6,866 nt of DNA from an uncultured Victivallales bacterium (GTDB lineage: Bacteria; Verrucomicrobiota; Lentisphaeria; Oligosphaerales; JAFGRS01), in contig CAILKC010000006.1 of NCBI GenBank assembly GCA_903834675.1, forward strand, positions 1-6,866, in the 5' to 3' direction. Made by a program: the position numbers and the translations under genes. Shown in pieces: positions 6,020 through 6,866 of the stretch (positions within the stretch are counted from its first letter, which is position 1; each line of letters starts with the position of its first letter). A model generated the notes under the pieces. The model was not told where the DNA came from, did not search any database, and saw only the letters and a list, made by a program, of their open reading frames with translations.

Positions 6020-6866
6020 TCAGACTTTGACTTCCTTGCCCGCGGCGTAGCTGCGGTAGATGCCGTCCAGAATCCGCATGACCTTCAGGCTCTCCTCGGC
6101 TGGCACGGGCGACACGCCTTGGTTCAGGATGGCTTGACTGAAGGCCTGGATTTCCGCTTGGTGTCCGCCGACCCGGTCATCGGCAAAGCTCAACTGCGTG
6201 TCGGTGAGCGAGCCCGCGGTCTCACCATGGAGAGTCAGCGCCGGCCACTCGGCACCAGCCTCAGTGCCGCAAAGGATGATGCGCGTGTATTCCTTTTCCT
6301 TGAGGTTCAGGAGCCAGGAACACTCCAGGCTCATGGCGGCACCATTGTCGAAGCGAATGAAGCCGACCGCGAAGTCCTCAACCGTCATCGCTTGACGATC
6401 CCATTCTCCCCACCAACCCCGGATGTCGGTGCGTTTGCCCAGCCTGCAGGGCGCAATGCCGCTGACCGTGACCGGTTCCGGAAATCCCATGAAGTGCAGC
6501 GTGGTATCGAGCACGTGGACGCCGATATCAATGCACGGACCGCCGCCAGAGTAGTCCCGCGAGATGAAGCTCAGGCCTTTGTTCCAGCCCGGAATGAAGC
6601 GCCGACGCAGAAAGTGCGACCGGGCGTAGTAGATGTCGCCGAGTACGCCGGTGCTGATGCAGGCCTTCATCTGCAGGCTGTTACGTTCGAAACGTTGCGA
6701 CTGGGCGCACATGAGCAGCTTGCCCGCTTTGTCGCGGGCGGCGATCATCCGCCGGATAGCCGCCGGAGTGGGGGCCAGGGGCTTCTCGCACATCACATGC
6801 TTGCCGGCCTTCAGTGAGTTGATCGTGATCAACTCATGCACCATGTTCGGTACGCAGACGTCCACC
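6020..6866 (-). CDS. Gfo/Idh/MocA-family oxidoreductase (5' partial)
   Basis: An NAD(P)-dependent dehydrogenase of the glucose-fructose oxidoreductase / inositol dehydrogenase family, acting mostly on sugars, inositols and related polyols. About 281 residues are visible. The gene enters from the right edge, so the start and most of the N-terminal Rossmann fold with its dinucleotide-binding glycine motif are missing. Numbered from the codon at 6865, visible family marks are V-P-N-M-V-H-E (5-11), A-G-K-H-V-M-C-E-K-P-L (20-30) with the conserved catalytic-site Lys28, and G-G-G-P-C-I-D-I-G-V-H (107-117) with the Asp113 and His117 usually placed near the substrate. The C-terminus ends Y-R-S-Y-A-A-G-K-E-V-K-V and is complete. 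The substrate cannot be read from the sequence. Whether the protein has an export signal cannot be seen because the N-terminus lies outside. It is upstream of the SGNH hydrolase on the same strand. Confidence 0.93.
   Translation of the reverse strand, partial: VDVCVPNMVHELITINSLKAGKHVMCEKPLAPTPAAIRRMIAARDKAGKLLMCAQSQRFERNSLQMKACISTGVLGDIYYARSHFLRRRFIPGWNKGLSFISRDYSGGGPCIDIGVHVLDTTLHFMGFPEPVTVSGIAPCRLGKRTDIRGWWGEWDRQAMTVEDFAVGFIRFDNGAAMSLECSWLLNLKEKEYTRIILCGTEAGAEWPALTLHGETAGSLTDTQLSFADDRVGGHQAEIQAFSQAILNQGVSPVPAEESLKVMRILDGIYRSYAAGKEVKV

Noticed and set aside
5180..6817. A 545-residue open frame on the + strand opposite the hydrolase and oxidoreductase
   Set aside because: It is antisense to two genes with clear family motifs, spans their intergenic gap, and has no domain I recognise. 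Long shadow frames are expected in GC-rich DNA.

Overview
The window is GC-rich and densely coding. It holds parts of three gene groups plus a structured non-coding element. I saw no tRNA, rRNA or CRISPR array. The taxon cannot be fixed from the sequence. A Gfo/Idh/MocA oxidoreductase next to a secreted SGNH hydrolase, a glycyl radical enzyme of unusual type, and GC-rich nested palindromic repeats suggest a Planctomycetota/Verrucomicrobiota-like bacterium, possibly from an anoxic or metal-affected habitat. This is inference only.

Left part (1-2000, + strand): the end of an arsenic resistance operon. The window opens inside arsA, the arsenite pump ATPase. Its reading frame runs without a stop into a thioredoxin-type arsenate reductase (arsC), so the two are either fused or arsC starts internally at 1247 behind a good Shine-Dalgarno sequence. 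An unrecognised 83-residue cysteine-rich protein overlaps the end of arsC by 8 bases. ArsC would reduce arsenate to arsenite and ArsA would energise its export. The membrane pump, ArsD and ArsR are not visible and may lie upstream.

Middle (2001-2459): no convincing gene. It holds a nested inverted-repeat element. The core at 2043-2300 has perfect 19-bp terminal inverted repeats and six small hairpins arranged symmetrically. Weaker inverted repeats lie outside it (2012-2029 and 2341-2358). The whole is bracketed by a perfect 17-bp direct repeat (1993-2009 and 2357-2373), whose left copy contains the stop codon of the cysteine-rich gene. This resembles a non-autonomous mobile element inserted into a small palindrome, with duplication of the target.

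Right of the element (2460-4995, + strand): a two-gene unit of a small GNAT acetyltransferase and a 700-residue glycyl radical enzyme of the pyruvate formate-lyase superfamily. The glycyl-radical loop is intact. The active-site cysteine lies in N-S-C-M-G-L, which matches neither the C-C pair of pyruvate formate-lyase nor the G-C-x-E of the eliminases, so its reaction cannot be named. No activating radical SAM enzyme is in the window.

Right end (5117-6866, - strand, convergent): an exported SGNH/GDSL hydrolase downstream of a Gfo/Idh/MocA oxidoreductase that runs off the edge, probably a carbohydrate-related pair. The best candidates for something undescribed are the glycyl radical enzyme with its acetyltransferase partner, the nested palindromic element, and the ArsA-ArsC continuity with its cysteine-rich companion.
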